Notes under the pieces: generated by a model
What the model saw: the letters and a program-made list of their open reading frames with translations, nothing else
Told to the model about the DNA's origin: nothing
Databases searched by the model: none
Assembly (NCBI RefSeq): GCF_000382365.1
Contig: NZ_KB908215.1
Span: forward strand, 682,001-746,000
Length of the DNA: 64,000 bases
From: Pannonibacter phragmitetus DSM 14782
GTDB taxonomy: Bacteria > Pseudomonadota > Alphaproteobacteria > Rhizobiales > Stappiaceae
Direction of reading: 5' to 3'
Position numbers and translations under genes: made by a program
Part shown: piece after piece, positions 63,582 to 64,000 of the stretch
How the letters are laid out: each line of letters starts with the position of its first letter
Position numbering within the stretch: position 1 is the first letter of the stretch

Positions 63582-64000
63582 ATGACCGAAACGACTGCCC
63601 GTGACTATTCCACGACGCTGAACCTGCCCGAGACCGATTTCCCGATGCGCGCCGGCCTGCCGCAGAAGGAGCCGGAAATCATCGCGCGCTGGAAGGCGAT
63701 GGACCTTTACAAGCGCCTGCGCACCGCCTCTGCCGGCCGCCGCAAGTTCCTGCTGCATGATGGCCCTCCCTATGCCAACGGCAACATCCACATCGGCCAC
63801 GCGCTGAACAAGACGCTGAAGGACATCGTCACCCGCTCCATGCAGATGATGGGTTTTGACAGCAACTATGTTCCGGGCTGGGACTGCCACGGCCTGCCGA
63901 TCGAGTGGAAGATCGAGGAAGAGAACTACCGCTCCAAGGGCAAGCAGAAGCCGGACCTGAAGAGTTCCGCCGCGATGATCGCCTTCCGCCAGGAATGCCG
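63582..64000 (+). CDS. ileS: isoleucyl-tRNA synthetase (3' end outside window)
   Basis: First 139 codons of IleRS, which charges tRNA-Ile. The protein starts [26 protein letters not shown], shows the class I HIGH motif in [12 protein letters not shown] and the conserved [15 protein letters not shown]. The frame runs off the window. Its place downstream of ribF matches the common proteobacterial order ribF-ileS-lspA, here with a transporter, a repeat and a small gene in between. Confidence 0.96.
   Translation, partial: MTETTARDYSTTLNLPETDFPMRAGLPQKEPEIIARWKAMDLYKRLRTASAGRRKFLLHDGPPYANGNIHIGHALNKTLKDIVTRSMQMMGFDSNYVPGWDCHGLPIEWKIEEENYRSKGKQKPDLKSSAAMIAFRQEC

Overview
The window is high-GC DNA from an alphaproteobacterium, most likely of the order Hyphomicrobiales (Rhizobiales). 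Supporting signs are the Omp2b-type porin, the lipid A/Kdo block with DUF374, DUF4170, DUF2093 and DUF6101 genes, the order ispH-thrB-rnhA, split glycine dehydrogenase subunits under a tandem glycine riboswitch, and gene-transfer-agent (GTA) head-spike homologues. A Stappiaceae-like genus is my guess, not something the sequence proves. Nearly all of it is chromosomal housekeeping sequence, with a few mobile or accessory patches.

Layout. 1-1.4 kb: end of an ACR3 arsenite pump and arsC. 1.6-5.7 kb: an unknown Asn/Thr-rich protein, tyrS (minus) with an upstream leader, a GH18 protein and a cupin. 5.8-11.2 kb: glycine cleavage operon gcvT-gcvH-osmC-gcvPA-gcvPB behind a tandem glycine riboswitch. 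11.3-15.6 kb: lipoprotein, ispH-thrB-rnhA-lipid kinase. 15.8-22.3 kb (minus): thrC, M16 peptidase, GNAT, c-di-GMP phosphodiesterase. 22.5-24.9 kb: YqgE, a DsbD-like protein, peroxiredoxin. 25.0-27.1 kb: tRNA-Pro, tRNA-Gln, two GTA spike genes. 27.1-31.0 kb: galE and a Sel1-repeat secreted protein. 31.2-32.6 kb: an IS110-family (IS1111-like) element. 32.6-41.9 kb: HAD phosphatase, tldD, DUF2093, and the minus-strand run pmbA-cysQ-DUF4170-DUF374-waaA-lpxK, then DUF6101. 42-50.3 kb: diguanylate cyclase, ubiA, GNAT, purD, a fluoroacetate-dehalogenase-like hydrolase, patatin, a small protein, an MBL protein, tadA. 50.5-58.2 kb: rluB, rsmD, a small membrane protein, porin, mutL, a HAD-IIA protein. 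58.2-64 kb: cheZ-cheY, MaoC, ribF, an EamA transporter, a small unknown protein and the start of ileS.

The strongest observations are four. (1) Upstream of tyrS lies a 21-codon sORF with three Tyr codons in a four-codon stretch, followed by an intrinsic terminator. Four GC-rich segments can form the mutually exclusive 1:2, 2:3 and 3:4 pairings of a classical ribosome-stalling attenuator. (2) A family of dispersed repeats has four copies that align without gaps over exactly 83 bp, each ending in a hairpin. (3) The IS110-family element sits inside the last three bases of one of these copies; joining the flanks rebuilds the repeat. Its roughly 290-bp 3' non-coding region contains short matches to both junctions, as expected for a bridge RNA. 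(4) An alpha/beta hydrolase carries every active-site residue I know of in fluoroacetate dehalogenase, at identical numbering.

All coordinates and motifs were read by eye. No database search, folding or alignment program was run.
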